Assembly (NCBI RefSeq): GCF_000687165.1
Contig: NZ_JMKU01000001.1
Location: 248,001 to 312,000 of the forward strand
Source of the DNA: Paracidovorax oryzae ATCC 19882
Lineage (GTDB): Bacteria; Pseudomonadota; Gammaproteobacteria; Burkholderiales; Burkholderiaceae_C
DNA length: 64,000 nucleotides
Reading direction: 5' to 3'
The notes under the pieces are model-generated. The model saw nothing but the letters and a program-made list of their open reading frames with translations. It was not told the origin of the DNA and searched no databases. The position numbers and the translations under genes were made by a program. Positions 30,125 to 42,268 of this stretch are shown here, one piece after another. Positions within the stretch are counted from its first letter, which is position 1. Every line of letters starts with the position of its first letter.

Positions 30125-30130
30125 CACAAT
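30125..30130 (+). promoter_or_regulatory. -10-like box abutting the DUF454 gene start
   Basis: CACAAT ends 6 nt before the ATG, the same spacing as at map. It again predicts a transcript that begins on the start codon. The hexamer is a weaker match than GATAAT. Confidence 0.35.
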
Positions 30131-30136
30131 CGCCCC

Positions 30137-30550
30137 ATGCCCGCACCGCCCACGGATCCACTGCCCCCGCCTCCCGCCCATGCGCCGCTGCCGGCGCCCG
30201 TGCGCTGGCTGCTGCTGGCGTTCGCCGCACTCAGCCTGGGCCTGGGCATCATCGGCATCTTCGTGCCCGGCCTGCCGACCACGGTGTTCGTCCTCATGGC
30301 CGGCTGGGCGGCCGCACGCAGTTCGCCGCGGCTGCATGCCTGGCTGTGGCGGCATCCGCTTTTCGGCTCCATGCTGCGCAACTGGGCCGATGGCGGCCGC
30401 GTGAGCCGCCGCGCGAAATGGAGCGCCACGGCCATGATGGCACTGTGCGGCGTCGTGCTCGTGGTCAGCACCGCGCCGCGGTGGGTGGCCATCGGTGCAT
30501 CGGCCTGCATGGCCTGCGTGCTGGTGTGGCTCTGGTGTCGCCCCGAGTGA
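30137..30550 (+). CDS. DUF454 (YbaN-like) inner membrane protein
   Basis: Member of the YbaN/DUF454 family (PF04304), 137 residues. A proline-rich cytosolic N-terminus leads into two hydrophobic helices (about 25-60) with the family motif [20 protein letters not shown]. The loop [23 protein letters not shown] is also typical, followed by two more helices. Function is unknown. The start is the ATG directly after a -10-like box; an upstream in-frame extension would lie inside the def promoter and is rejected. Confidence 0.85.
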   Translation: MPAPPTDPLPPPPAHAPLPAPVRWLLLAFAALSLGLGIIGIFVPGLPTTVFVLMAGWAAARSSPRLHAWLWRHPLFGSMLRNWADGGRVSRRAKWSATAMMALCGVVLVVSTAPRWVAIGASACMACVLVWLWCRPE

Positions 30551-30599
30551 ACTTTTGCCGCGGGCATGCGAGTTTTCCGATCGGGCTGTTTTTTGTGTA

Positions 30600-30605
30600 T
30601 ATAAT
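30600..30605 (+). promoter_or_regulatory. -10 box of the tRNA-Asn pair
   Basis: A perfect TATAAT in an AT-rich stretch, 11 nt before the first tRNA-Asn. The -35 region is poor at 17 nt spacing (TTTTCC lies slightly too far upstream). Confidence 0.7.
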
Positions 30606-30616
30606 CTAAGTCTTGT

Positions 30617-30692
30617 TCCTCGATAGCTCAGTCGGTAGAGCGCCGGACTGTTAATCCGTAGGTCCCTGGTTCGAGCCCAGGTCGAGGAGCCA
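30617..30692 (+). tRNA. tRNA-Asn (anticodon GTT), copy 1
   Basis: A 76-nt tRNA with acceptor arms TCCTCGA/TCGAGGA, D-loop AGCTCAGTCGGTAGA, anticodon loop CTGTTAATC reading Asn codons, T-loop GGTTCGAGCC and an encoded CCA end. The transcript probably continues into the second copy. Confidence 0.97.
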
Positions 30693-30751
30693 AGAAGTTT
30701 TTGCAGCGGGCACTGCAACCGGACAAGGCCCGCTTACATTCGAAAAGTCAT

Positions 30752-30827
30752 TCCTCGATAGCTCAGTCGGTAGAGCGCCGGACTGTTAATCCGTAGGTCC
30801 CTGGTTCGAGCCCAGGTCGAGGAGCCA
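30752..30827 (+). tRNA. tRNA-Asn (anticodon GTT), copy 2
   Basis: Identical over all 76 nt to copy 1, with the same encoded CCA. A 59-nt spacer separates them and a terminator follows within 5 nt, so they form a two-gene tRNA transcript. Confidence 0.97.
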
Positions 30828-30831
30828 CATC

Positions 30832-30864
30832 AAAGGCCACCCCCAGGGGTGGCCTTTTTATTTT
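30832..30864 (+). terminator. Terminator of the tRNA-Asn pair
   Basis: A 12-bp stem (AAAGGCCACCCC, 30832-30843, with GGGGTGGCCTTT, 30846-30857) is followed by a T-rich run, TTATTTT. Confidence 0.9.
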
Positions 30865-30976
30865 CCGCTTCCGGTTTGCGCGCCGGTTGCCGCCTCGCCC
30901 CCCGCAGCACGCGGCGCGCATGGCCTTTCAGGGGCGCACAATGGCACCCAGCCACCCTGCCCGCCCATCTGCACGC

Positions 30977-31738
30977 ATGCCACCGTCCACTCCGCTCGCC
31001 TGGCTCGAACCCGATGCCCCCTTCCCGCCCGCGGCGCACGCCTGGGGTCCAGGGGATCCGGCCCCCGGCCTGCTCGCGGCCGGGGGGGCGCTCGACACCG
31101 CGCACCTCCTCCAGGCCTATGCCCAGGGCATCTTCCCCTGGTTCAGCGCGGGGCAGCCCATCCTCTGGTGGAGCCCGGACCCGCGCATGGTCCTCGCGGT
31201 GGAGTCGTTCCGCCTGCACCGGTCGCTGCGGCGCACCCTGCAGCACTTCCGCACGACACCCGGCTGCGAGATCCGCGTGGATCACAGCTTCCCCGACGTG
31301 ATCCGCGCCTGCGCGCAGACGCCGCGCGGCGGGCAGCACGGCACCTGGATCGTGCCGGACATGATCGCCGCTTACGAGGAGTTCCACCGCGCAGGCCACG
31401 CCCACAGCATCGAGACCTGGCAGGATGGCCGGCTGGTGGGAGGCCTCTACTGCATCGGCATCGGCCGGGCAGTCTTCGGCGAGTCCATGTTCGCCCATGC
31501 CACCGATGCCTCGAAGATCGCCCTGGCGGCACTCGTCTGCCTGTGCCGCCACCACGGGGCGGAATGGATCGACTGCCAGCAGAACACCGCCCACCTCGCA
31601 TCGCTCGGCGCGCGGGAAATCCCGCGCGAGCGTTTCCTGCGCAACGTAGAGGCCGCCACCGCCCTGGCACCGATCACCTGGCGGTTCGATTCCTTATACT
31701 GGGACGCATTGCTGCCCTCTTCGCCCGGCCCGCAATGA
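30977..31738 (+). CDS. aat: Leucyl/phenylalanyl-tRNA--protein transferase
   Basis: Adds Leu or Phe from charged tRNA to N-terminal Arg/Lys, creating an N-degron read by ClpS/ClpAP. From this start it has 253 residues, near the E. coli length of 234. Motifs: [53 protein letters not shown] and [22 protein letters not shown]. In-frame ATGs occur at 30920 and 30941, but the latter overlaps a likely -10 box (CACAAT at 30937), so I chose the first ATG after it. The stop overlaps the start of bpt (ATGA), giving a translationally coupled pair. Confidence 0.95.
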   Translation: MPPSTPLAWLEPDAPFPPAAHAWGPGDPAPGLLAAGGALDTAHLLQAYAQGIFPWFSAGQPILWWSPDPRMVLAVESFRLHRSLRRTLQHFRTTPGCEIRVDHSFPDVIRACAQTPRGGQHGTWIVPDMIAAYEEFHRAGHAHSIETWQDGRLVGGLYCIGIGRAVFGESMFAHATDASKIALAALVCLCRHHGAEWIDCQQNTAHLASLGAREIPRERFLRNVEAATALAPITWRFDSLYWDALLPSSPGPQ

Positions 31739-32472
31739 CGCAACTCAACGACCTCCCGCTGCAGACCCTGCAGTTCTACGCGACGGCGCCCTACCCGTGC
31801 AGCTACCTGCCGGACCGGCAGGCCCGGTCCCAGGTCGCCACGCCCAGCCACCTGATCCAGAGCGATGTGTATTCCGACCTGGTGGCGCGCGGATTCCGCC
31901 GCAGCGGCATGTTCACCTACCGCCCCTATTGCGACGGCTGCCAGGCCTGCACGCCGCTGCGCGTGCTGGCGGGCGAATTCCGGCCTGACCGCAGCCAGCG
32001 CCGCGCCTGGAAGCAGCACAGCGGCCTGCAGACCCGCGTGCTGCGGCTGTGTTACGAGCCGGAACACTACCAGCTCTATCTCCACTACCAGAGCGCCCGC
32101 CATTCCGGCGGCGGCATGGACCAGGACAGCATCGACCAGTACACGCAATTCCTGCTGCAGAGCCGCGTGAATTCGCGTCTGGTGGAGTTCCGGGATCCGG
32201 CGCCCGAGGGAGAAACCGGCACGCTGCGCATGGTGTCCATCCTCGACGTGCTGGACGACGGCCTTTCAGCTGTCTATACCTTCTACGACCCCGATCCGGA
32301 CTGCAGCTACGGCACTTTCAACGTGCTCTGGCAGATCGAGCAGGCCCGCACCCTCGGCCTGGCGCACGTCTATCTGGGGTACTGGATCGCCGAGAGCGCC
32401 AAGATGAACTACAAGTCGCGCTTCCACCCGCACGAACTGCGGGTGCACGGCGAGTGGCGGCGCGGCGGCTGA
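31735..32472 (+). CDS. bpt: Aspartate/glutamate leucyltransferase Bpt (ATE1-like)
   Basis: Transfers leucine from Leu-tRNA to N-terminal Asp/Glu, feeding substrates to the same ClpS/ClpAP degradation route as Aat. It has 245 residues. The N-terminal ATE domain has [13 protein letters not shown] and the zinc/haem-type cysteines of the family in [13 protein letters not shown]. The C-terminal half has [31 protein letters not shown] and the family [13 protein letters not shown]. The ATG overlaps the aat stop by 4 nt. Confidence 0.95.
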   Translation: MTQLNDLPLQTLQFYATAPYPCSYLPDRQARSQVATPSHLIQSDVYSDLVARGFRRSGMFTYRPYCDGCQACTPLRVLAGEFRPDRSQRRAWKQHSGLQTRVLRLCYEPEHYQLYLHYQSARHSGGGMDQDSIDQYTQFLLQSRVNSRLVEFRDPAPEGETGTLRMVSILDVLDDGLSAVYTFYDPDPDCSYGTFNVLWQIEQARTLGLAHVYLGYWIAESAKMNYKSRFHPHELRVHGEWRRGG

Positions 32473-32537
32473 GCCTCCGGCTCACGGCCGGGTTTTTCAT
32501 AAGATAAAATTCCCGGACATTGCCTTGGCCGAGAACC

Positions 32538-33350
32538 ATGAAAAAAGACGACGCAGGCGCCTCCTCCAAACCCAGCGTACAGGTGCTGGAGCGCATGTTC
32601 ACCCTCATCGACGTGCTCGCCTCCCGGGAGGAAGCCATTCCCCTGAAGGAAATCAGCGAGAAGACGGGGCTGCATCCCTCCACCGCGCACCGCATTCTCA
32701 ACGACCTCACCCTGGGCCGCTTCGTGGACCGGCCCGAATCCGGCAGCTACCGGCTCGGCATGCGGCTGCTGGAACTGGGCAACCTCGTCAAGGCCCGGCT
32801 GAGCGTACGGGACGCCGCCCTCCTGCCCATGCGCAGCCTGCACAAGCTGACCCAGCAACCCGTCAACCTGAGCATGCGCCAGGGCGACGAAATCGTGTAT
32901 GTCGAGCGGGCCTACAGCGAGCGCTCCGGCATGCAGGTGGTCCGCGCCATCGGCGGCCGCGCGCCCCTGCACCTGACATCCACCGGCAAGCTGTTCCTGG
33001 CGGTGGACGATCCGCAACGCGTGCGAGCTTATGCCGTGCGCACCGGGCTGGCAGGCCATACGCGCAACAGCATCACCCAGCTGCCGGCGCTGGAACGTGA
33101 ACTGGGCCAGGCCCGGCAGTACGGCATCGCCCGCGACAACGAGGAGCTGGAGTTGGGCGTGCGCTGCATGGCGGCCGGTGTATTCGACGACCAGGGCCAG
33201 CTCGTCGCAGGCCTGTCGATTTCGGCCCCGGCCGACCGCCTGGACGAGAACTGGCTGCCCAAGCTGCAGGCCACCGCGGACGAGATCTCCGCCGCACTGG
33301 GCTATGACCGCGGCCGGGCCCAGAAGGACGCGGGCTCGCCCCACCGGTAG
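32538..33350 (+). CDS. IclR-family transcriptional regulator
   Basis: DNA-binding regulator of 270 residues. An N-terminal winged helix-turn-helix (about 14-75: VQVLERMFTLIDVLASREEAIPLKEISEKTGLHPSTAHRILNDL) is followed by an IclR ligand-binding domain (APLHLTSTGKLFLA, YGIARDNEELELGVRCMAAGVFDDQGQLVAGLSIS). The start is the ATG with GAGAA upstream; AAGATAAAAT about 30 nt earlier is a likely -10. No obvious target operon is adjacent: bpt lies upstream and pbpG converges on it, so its regulon and ligand are unknown. Confidence 0.9.
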   Translation: MKKDDAGASSKPSVQVLERMFTLIDVLASREEAIPLKEISEKTGLHPSTAHRILNDLTLGRFVDRPESGSYRLGMRLLELGNLVKARLSVRDAALLPMRSLHKLTQQPVNLSMRQGDEIVYVERAYSERSGMQVVRAIGGRAPLHLTSTGKLFLAVDDPQRVRAYAVRTGLAGHTRNSITQLPALERELGQARQYGIARDNEELELGVRCMAAGVFDDQGQLVAGLSISAPADRLDENWLPKLQATADEISAALGYDRGRAQKDAGSPHR

Positions 33351-33358
33351 AGGCCCAT

Positions 33359-33391
33359 GAAAAAAGGCCATGCGCCGTTCAGCGCATGGCC
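33359..33391 (-). terminator. Terminator of pbpG
   Basis: A 10-bp stem (GGCCATGCGC, 33366-33375, with GCGCATGGCC, 33382-33391) is followed on the minus strand by a seven-T run. It may also serve the converging IclR gene as a plain hairpin. Confidence 0.85.
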
Positions 33392-33439
33392 CGGGATGCA
33401 AGGATTCCCGCCGTGCGACGCGGAATCCCGTGGGTTCGA

Positions 33440-34555
33440 TCAGTCCAGCTTCGCGCTCGTCGTGCCGCCCGAGGCATGCAGCGTGCTGGCGGAACCCAGC
33501 GACGGCAGCTTCTCCACCCAGTGGCGCACGCGCTCGGCATCGCCCAGGCGGCTGAACTTGCCGGCGGAATCCAGGAACACCATGATGAGCTTGCGGCCCG
33601 CGATGTGGGCCTGCATCACGAGGCAGCGGCCCGCCTCGGAGATGTACCCCGTCTTCTGCAGGCCGATCTCCCACGAGGGGCTCTTCACCAGGCGATTGGT
33701 GTTGTTGAAGTGCAGCGTGCGGCGGCCCACCGCCACCTCGTAGCCCGGCGACGTGGTGAGTTCGCGCAGCAGCGGATCGGAATGGGCGACGTTCACCAGC
33801 GTGGCGAGATCGCGAGCGCTCGACTGGTTGTGGCTGGACAGGCCCGTGGGCTCCACGTAACGGGTCTCGGTCATGCCGATCAGGCGGGCCTTGGCATTCA
33901 TGCGGGCCACGAAAGCCTCCAGTCCGCCGGGGAACGTGCGGCCCAGCGCATGGGCGGCGCGGTTCTCGCTGGACATCAGGGCCAGGTGCAGCATTTCCCC
34001 GCGGGTGAGCGTGGTGCCCACGGCCAGGCGGGAGCTGCTGAACTTCTCGGTATCGACGTCGTCCTGGGTGATCGTGATCGGCTCATCCATGGGCAGCTTG
34101 GCCTCGGAGATCAGCAGGCCCGTCATGAGCTTGGTGAGCGACGCGATCGGCAGCACCGCGTGGTCGTTCTTGCTGAGCAGCACCTCCTGCGTGTCCTGGT
34201 CGATCACCAGCGCCACGCTGGACTTCAGGTCGAGGGGATCGGCCACCGAATGCAGGCCGGCGACCTGGCCGAAGGACTGGCGTTCCGGCACCACGGCAGC
34301 CAAGCGGGGGGCGAGCCGGGCGCTGCTGGCAACGGAGCGCGTGGCCTTGACCCGCGTCACGGCCTTGCGGGGAACGGCCTTGGTGGACCGCGATGCCGTG
34401 CGCTGTTGCTTGGCGGTGGCCGTGGCGGCCGGCTTCTTCGCTCCCGCTTTCTTGCGCTCGGCCGCGTGCGCTCCGGGAACGGCCAGTGCAAGGCTCAATG
34501 CGCAAAAGGCCAGCGCATGGATGAGCCGGGGGACGATGCGGCAGCGTTCTTGCAT
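33440..34555 (-). CDS. pbpG: D-alanyl-D-alanine endopeptidase (PBP7-like)
   Basis: Periplasmic low-molecular-weight penicillin-binding protein that cuts peptidoglycan cross-links. It has 371 residues: a signal peptide (ALAFCALSLALAVPGAHAAE), a basic Lys/Ala/Thr/Arg-rich linker (about 34-85) and an S11 peptidase domain. The three active-site motifs are visible: SLTK (SxxK), SSEN (SxN) and KTG in GLQKTGYIS. The basic linker is longer than in E. coli and may bind the wall. The start is the ATG with GGAG 7 nt upstream; a TTG four codons earlier is less likely. Promoter TACAAT lies about 25 nt upstream. Confidence 0.93.
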   Translation of the reverse strand: MQERCRIVPRLIHALAFCALSLALAVPGAHAAERKKAGAKKPAATATAKQQRTASRSTKAVPRKAVTRVKATRSVASSARLAPRLAAVVPERQSFGQVAGLHSVADPLDLKSSVALVIDQDTQEVLLSKNDHAVLPIASLTKLMTGLLISEAKLPMDEPITITQDDVDTEKFSSSRLAVGTTLTRGEMLHLALMSSENRAAHALGRTFPGGLEAFVARMNAKARLIGMTETRYVEPTGLSSHNQSSARDLATLVNVAHSDPLLRELTTSPGYEVAVGRRTLHFNNTNRLVKSPSWEIGLQKTGYISEAGRCLVMQAHIAGRKLIMVFLDSAGKFSRLGDAERVRHWVEKLPSLGSASTLHASGGTTSAKLD

Positions 34556-34577
34556 CAGATGCTCCAAGCGGCAAAAA

Positions 34578-34583
34578 ATTGTA
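34578..34583 (-). promoter_or_regulatory. -10 box of pbpG
   Basis: TACAAT on the minus strand, about 22 nt before the start codon, with a T-run at a 17-nt spacing standing in for a -35 element. The T-run doubles as the tail of the leuA terminator. Confidence 0.45.
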
Positions 34584-34600
34584 TGACAGTGTATGTGAGC

Positions 34601-34635
34601 AAAAAAAGTCGCGCAAGATCAATATCTTGCGCGAC
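34601..34635 (-). terminator. Terminator of leuA
   Basis: A perfect 12-bp stem (arms 34608-34619 and 34624-34635) with a 4-nt loop is followed on the minus strand by seven T residues. It lies 37 nt past the leuA stop. Confidence 0.95.
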
Positions 34636-34671
34636 CTTCTCAATGAAGTGGCTGAATTATAAATTCCAGTT

Positions 34672-36210
34672 TCAGCCTTGCGCAGCCACGCGCTCGGCTT
34701 TGCTTTGTAATTTGTTCAACGCGCTCAGGTACGCTTTGGCTGACGCGACGACGATGTCGGGGTCGGCGCCCACCCCGTTGACGACCCGCCCGCTGTCCTG
34801 CAGGCGCACCGTCACCTCGCCCTGGCTCTCCGTGGAGCCGCTGATCGCGTTCACCGAGTACAGCACCATCTCGGCGCCGCTGTTCACGTGCGACTCGATG
34901 GCCTTGAGCGATGCATCGACCGGGCCGTTGCCCTCCGACGCGCCATGCACTTCCTTGCCGTCCACGGTAAAGACCACCGCGGCATGGGGCCGCTCGCCGG
35001 TCTCGCTGCGCTGCGACAGCGATACGAAGCCGTAGCGTTCGCCGGCGCCGGCCGTGGCGTCACCGCTGACGAGTGCGAGGATGTCCTCATCGAAGATCTC
35101 GCTCTTGCGGTCCGCGAGTTCCTTGAAGCGCAGGAAGGCGGCGTTCACGTCCGCCTCGCTCTCCAGCTGCACGCCCAGGTCCTGCAGCCGCTGCTTGAAC
35201 GCATTGCGCCCGCTCAGCTTGCCCAGCACGATCTTGTTGGCGGTCCAGCCCACGTCCTCGGCCCGCATGATCTCGTAGGTATCGCGGGCCTTGAGCACGC
35301 CGTCCTGGTGGATGCCGCTGGCATGGGCGAAGGCGTTGGCGCCCACCACGGCCTTGTTCGGCTGCACGACGAAGCCCGTGGTCTGGCTCACCATGCGGCT
35401 GGCAGCCACGATGTGCTGCGTATCGATGCCCAGCTCCAGGCCGAAGTAGTCGCGCCGCGTCTTCACGGCCATGACGATCTCCTCCAGCGAGCAGTTGCCC
35501 GCACGCTCGCCCAGGCCGTTGATGGTGCATTCGACCTGGCGCGCACCGCCGATCTTCACGCCGGCCAGGGAGTTGGCCACCGCCATGCCGAGGTCGTTGT
35601 GGCAATGCACCGACCACACGGCCTTGTCGCTGTTGGGGATGCGTTCGCGCAGGTTCTTGATGAAGTTGCCGTAGAGCTCGGGAATGGCATAGCCCACCGT
35701 GTCGGGGACGTTGATCGTCGTGGCGCCTTCGGCGATCACGGCCTCCAGCACGCGGCAGAGGAAGTCGGGCTCGCTGCGGTAGCCGTCTTCCGGGCTGAAT
35801 TCGATGTCGGCCACGAGATTGCGCGCGAAGCGCACGGACTGCTTCGCCTGCTCCAGCACCTGCTCCGGCGTCATGCGGAGCTTCTTTTCCATGTGCAGCG
35901 GGCTGGTGGCGATGAAGGTGTGGATGCGCGCGCGCTGAGCATCCTTCAGTGCCTCCGCCGCGCGGGCGATGTCGCGGTCGTTCGCGCGGGACAGCGAGCA
36001 CACCGTCGAATCCTTGATGGCCTGTGCGATGGCCTGCACCGCCTCGAAATCCCCGTTCGAGCTGGCGGCGAAGCCGGCCTCGATCACGTCCACCTTGAGG
36101 CGCTCGAGCTGGCGGGCGATGCGCAGTTTCTCGTCGCGGGTCATCGAGGCGCCGGGAGACTGCTCGCCGTCGCGCAGGGTGGTATCGAAGATGATGAGTT
36201 TGTCGGACAT
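34672..36210 (-). CDS. leuA: 2-isopropylmalate synthase
   Basis: First committed step of leucine synthesis: condenses 2-oxoisovalerate with acetyl-CoA. It has 512 residues. The catalytic barrel starts [18 protein letters not shown]; the metal site is [29 protein letters not shown] and [12 protein letters not shown] are family signatures. The C-terminal LeuA dimer/allosteric domain (from about 400, [17 protein letters not shown] onwards) should give leucine feedback inhibition. The start is the ATG with AAGGAG 8 nt upstream. A terminator lies between pssA and leuA, so leuA is probably expressed separately or through partial read-through. The leader shows no convincing leucine attenuator. Confidence 0.96.
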   Translation of the reverse strand: MSDKLIIFDTTLRDGEQSPGASMTRDEKLRIARQLERLKVDVIEAGFAASSNGDFEAVQAIAQAIKDSTVCSLSRANDRDIARAAEALKDAQRARIHTFIATSPLHMEKKLRMTPEQVLEQAKQSVRFARNLVADIEFSPEDGYRSEPDFLCRVLEAVIAEGATTINVPDTVGYAIPELYGNFIKNLRERIPNSDKAVWSVHCHNDLGMAVANSLAGVKIGGARQVECTINGLGERAGNCSLEEIVMAVKTRRDYFGLELGIDTQHIVAASRMVSQTTGFVVQPNKAVVGANAFAHASGIHQDGVLKARDTYEIMRAEDVGWTANKIVLGKLSGRNAFKQRLQDLGVQLESEADVNAAFLRFKELADRKSEIFDEDILALVSGDATAGAGERYGFVSLSQRSETGERPHAAVVFTVDGKEVHGASEGNGPVDASLKAIESHVNSGAEMVLYSVNAISGSTESQGEVTVRLQDSGRVVNGVGADPDIVVASAKAYLSALNKLQSKAERVAAQG

Positions 36211-36267
36211 CGTGTGCTCCTTGTCGTTGGTGGGCCGGCACCCCGCCCGCCAAGCGTGAGGCCCGCA

Positions 36268-36302
36268 AGAAAAAGGCCCGCTGCCATGTGCATGCGGGCC
36301 TT
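36268..36302 (-). terminator. Terminator between pssA and leuA
   Basis: A 9-bp stem (AAGGCCCGC, 36302-36294 on the minus strand, with GCGGGCCTT, 36281-36273) and a 12-nt loop are followed by TTTC. It could end the pssA transcript or attenuate read-through into leuA. Confidence 0.65.
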
Positions 36303-36388
36303 CGTCGGTATGCCTTGCGGTGCCTTGACGCGGGAAGGGGGCACTCCACGGGCAATGTAGCACAAGCCCGGCAGGCCGCCGGGCCGCG

Positions 36389-37264
36389 TCACTTGTGCAG
36401 GCCGCGTTCGTCGGGCTCGTCCGTGGAGATGCTGATGACGCTGCTGTGCTGTCCCTTGGCCTTGCGCCAGGCATAGACGCCGTAGCCGCTCAGTCCGTAG
36501 AGCACGAAGACGCCGAAAAGCACCGTGGGCGGATGGATGTTCACCACCGCGATGCCCAGCGCGATCAGCACGATGGTGGCGAATGGCACGCTGCGCTTCA
36601 TCTGGATGTCCTTGAAGCTGTAGAAAGGCACGTTGGTCACCATGGTGAGGCCGGCGTACAGGGTGACGCCGAACATCAGCCAGCAAATGTGGTTCCAGGC
36701 CACCCAGGTATCCGCCCCGCGCTGCACGCCCAGCTCCGTCATCAGCCAGATGAAACCCGCCACCAGGGCCGCAGCCGCCGGGGACGGCAGCCCCTGGAAG
36801 TACCGCTTGTCCACCACGCCGGTGTTGACGTTGAAGCGGGCGAGCCGCAGCGCCGCGCATGCGCAATAGACGAAGGCCGCGATCCAGCCCCAGCGGCCGA
36901 GGCCCTTGAGCGCCCATTCGTAGGCGATGAGCGCGGGAGCCGCACCGAACGACACCATGTCGGACAGCGAGTCCATCTGCTCGCCAAAGGCGCTCTGGGT
37001 GTTGGTCATGCGGGCCACGCGGCCGTCGAGGCTGTCGAGCACCATCGCGCAGAACACGCCGACCGCAGCGAGGTCGAAGCGGCCATTCATGGCCATCACG
37101 ATGGCATAGAAGCCGCCGAACAGCGCTGCCAGCGTGAAGAGATTGGGCAGGATGTAGATGCCCTTGCGGCGCTTGCGCGTCATCACGCCCGGGGTGCCAG
37201 CGGCGTCCTTGCCATCATGCATCAGGCGCACCTCCGGCCGCTGCGGATGCGGCGGTGCATTCAA
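36389..37264 (-). CDS. pssA: CDP-diacylglycerol--serine O-phosphatidyltransferase
   Basis: Integral-membrane phosphatidylserine synthase (type II, CDP-alcohol phosphotransferase family), the first step to phosphatidylethanolamine. It has 291 residues with about eight membrane helices. The catalytic signature DG-x2-AR-x8-G-x3-D-x3-D is present in [20 protein letters not shown] followed by MDSLSDM. The N-terminus is hydrophilic and contains [16 protein letters not shown], typical of PssA. It lies between ilvC and leuA, a common arrangement in Burkholderiales; psd, often nearby, is not in the window. Confidence 0.94.
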   Translation of the reverse strand: MNAPPHPQRPEVRLMHDGKDAAGTPGVMTRKRRKGIYILPNLFTLAALFGGFYAIVMAMNGRFDLAAVGVFCAMVLDSLDGRVARMTNTQSAFGEQMDSLSDMVSFGAAPALIAYEWALKGLGRWGWIAAFVYCACAALRLARFNVNTGVVDKRYFQGLPSPAAAALVAGFIWLMTELGVQRGADTWVAWNHICWLMFGVTLYAGLTMVTNVPFYSFKDIQMKRSVPFATIVLIALGIAVVNIHPPTVLFGVFVLYGLSGYGVYAWRKAKGQHSSVISISTDEPDERGLHK

Positions 37265-37349
37265 CCATTGGATTCATGGACATGGGATATACGGCGTAGG
37301 CGAATGAAACCGTGGAGTGTAGAGCGCCCGGGAGCCGGGGCCCGGGCCC

Positions 37350-37384
37350 GCAAAGAAAGAAAGGCCACCCGGGCGGGTGGCCTT
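37350..37384 (-). terminator. Terminator of ilvC
   Basis: A 10-bp stem (AAGGCCACCC, 37361-37370, with GGGTGGCCTT, 37375-37384) and 4-nt loop are followed on the minus strand by TCTTTCTTT. It lies about 40 nt past the ilvC stop. Confidence 0.7.
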
Positions 37385-37421
37385 CCACGGACCGCGTGGC
37401 GCTCGCCACGGCGGACAAGGA

Positions 37422-40932
<3,511 letters not shown>

Positions 40933-41089
40933 GATCAACCTTTGTGAATTTCTCTGACGAAAAACCTAGGGTGCTCCTTGCAAGGTTCTTGTGGAACCAG
41001 CGTGGAACTTGAGGCCTCGGACATGGGCGAAATGATGGATGCGCCGGACCGGGACCCGTTTGCCTTTTTGAATTGCAGGGCGGATTATG
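40933..41089 (-). promoter_or_regulatory. ilvB promoter and roughly 150-nt leader
   Basis: CATAAT (41089-41084 on the minus strand) is the best -10 candidate and predicts a long untranslated leader. The leader contains short hairpins (GGTTC-CACAA-GAACC and CCTTGCAAGG) but no classic attenuator: no T-run-backed stem and no run of Ile/Val/Leu codons after a start. Nothing more definite can be said. Confidence 0.35.
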
Positions 41090-41143
41090 GCACTGCCGAC
41101 CTGCCCGATGGCACGCCCGGCCCAAAAAACATCACGCCGATGC

Positions 41144-41149
41144 GATAAT
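41144..41149 (+). promoter_or_regulatory. -10 box for the sigma-factor operon
   Basis: GATAAT lies about 75 nt upstream of the predicted TTG start of the sigma-factor gene and diverges from the ilvB promoter. Confidence 0.4.
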
Positions 41150-41224
41150 GCACGCCGAACACCCGCCGCCGCGCTGCGCGCCAGGCGGCCCTCCTCCCCT
41201 GCCCTTCCCGGGCCCCGACCTCTC

Positions 41225-41794
41225 TTGGCGACCGAACAGGAACTGTCCGACTTTCTCAAAAGCGTGGAAAAGCGAGCCTTCAAGCGCTCGCTCTACCATG
41301 TGCGCAACGAGGAAGCGGCATTGGACATCGTCCAGGACAGCATGCTCAAGCTGGCCGAGCACTATGGGGACAAGCCGCCGGCGGAGCTGCCCATGCTGTT
41401 CCAGCGCATCCTGTCCAACTGCACCCTGGACTGGTTCCGGCGCCAGAAGACACGCAATGCGCTCTTCTCGAACATGAGCGATTTCGAGGGGCCGGGCGAG
41501 GACGGCGACGATTTCGACCTGCTGGAAGCCTATTCGGGCCCCGAGGACAGGCAGACGTCGCAGAGCGCGGAAGATCTCGTGCGCCGTGCCCAGGTCTTCC
41601 GGGACATCGAATCCGAGATACAGGAGTTGCCCGCCCGTCAACGGGAGGCGTTTTTGATGCGTTACTGGGAAGAGATGGATGTTGCGGAAACGGCGGCGGC
41701 CATGGGCTGCTCGGAAGGCAGCGTCAAAACCCATTGTTTCCGCGCCATCCAGACCCTCAGCAAGGCACTGAAGGCACGAGGAATCGAACTATGA
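41225..41794 (+). CDS. ECF-type RNA polymerase sigma factor
   Basis: Sigma-70 family factor of the short (ECF-like) class, 189 residues. Region 2 is at about 15-85 (RNEEAALDIVQDSMLKLAEHYG, then FQRILSNCTLDWFRRQKTR). An acidic linker follows (GPGEDGDDFDLLEAY). Region 4 is near 130-185 (IQELPARQREAFLMRYWEEMDVAETAAAMGCSEGSVKTH). The frame has no ATG at the conserved N-terminus; the TTG before ATEQELSDFLKSVEKRAF is the likely start, without a clear Shine-Dalgarno. The next gene overlaps by ATGA, a spot often held by an anti-sigma factor. Confidence 0.88.
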   Translation: MATEQELSDFLKSVEKRAFKRSLYHVRNEEAALDIVQDSMLKLAEHYGDKPPAELPMLFQRILSNCTLDWFRRQKTRNALFSNMSDFEGPGEDGDDFDLLEAYSGPEDRQTSQSAEDLVRRAQVFRDIESEIQELPARQREAFLMRYWEEMDVAETAAAMGCSEGSVKTHCFRAIQTLSKALKARGIEL

Positions 41795-42255
41795 ACTCCA
41801 CTTCCCAATCCCTTTCCGTCCAGGAAGCCGGCGCGGAGCGATTCGCCCGCCGCGTCACCGCGCGCCTGTCCGAGGGCACGGCGGACATGCCCTACGACAT
41901 TTCGGAACGCCTGCGGGCCGCCCGCGTCCAGGCCGTTTCCCGCCGCAAGCGGGTGGCGTCGGTTCCCGTGCTGCAGACGACGGGCGCGACCGCCGTGTTC
42001 GGCAGCAAGGGCAGCGCCACCCTGGGCGGGGGCGGGGAAGGCCGGACCTGGTGGCGCGCGCTGGTGTCCGCCATTCCCCTGACGGCCCTGGCCGTCGGCC
42101 TCGTGGTCATCAACGTGTCCCAGGAAGAGAAGGGCATGAACGAGGTGGCGGAAGTGGACGCGGCCCTGCTCACCGACGACCTCCCACCGTCCGCCTATGC
42201 CGACCCGGGCTTCCTGCAGTACCTCAAGACCACCGCACAGACCCCGAAACGCTGA
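41791..42255 (+). CDS. DUF3619 single-pass membrane protein, possible anti-sigma factor
   Basis: Resembles the DUF3619 family, 154 residues. The N-terminal 85 residues are cytosolic (ERFARRVTARLSEGTADMPYDISERLRAARVQAVSRRKR). One transmembrane helix spans about 96-113 (ALVSAIPLTALAVGLVVI), with a short C-terminal periplasmic tail. Its start overlaps the sigma-factor stop (ATGA), so the two are translationally coupled. Topology and position fit an anti-sigma factor, but no zinc-binding or known anti-sigma motif is visible, so that role is inference. Confidence 0.75.
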   Translation: MNSTSQSLSVQEAGAERFARRVTARLSEGTADMPYDISERLRAARVQAVSRRKRVASVPVLQTTGATAVFGSKGSATLGGGGEGRTWWRALVSAIPLTALAVGLVVINVSQEEKGMNEVAEVDAALLTDDLPPSAYADPGFLQYLKTTAQTPKR

Positions 42256-42268
42256 TTCCCTTTCCTGC

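Noticed and set aside
30617-30827. Integration site for a mobile element at the tandem tRNA-Asn genes
   Set aside because: Two identical tRNAs could look like a tRNA with an att duplicate, but both are complete, only 59 bp apart, and no integrase or foreign gene is present.
36210-36310. Leucine-codon leader peptide and attenuator upstream of leuA
   Set aside because: A short frame with scattered Leu codons overlaps the hairpin, but there is no tandem Leu run, no ribosome-binding site and no alternative antiterminator fold that I can see. It fits better as the pssA terminator.
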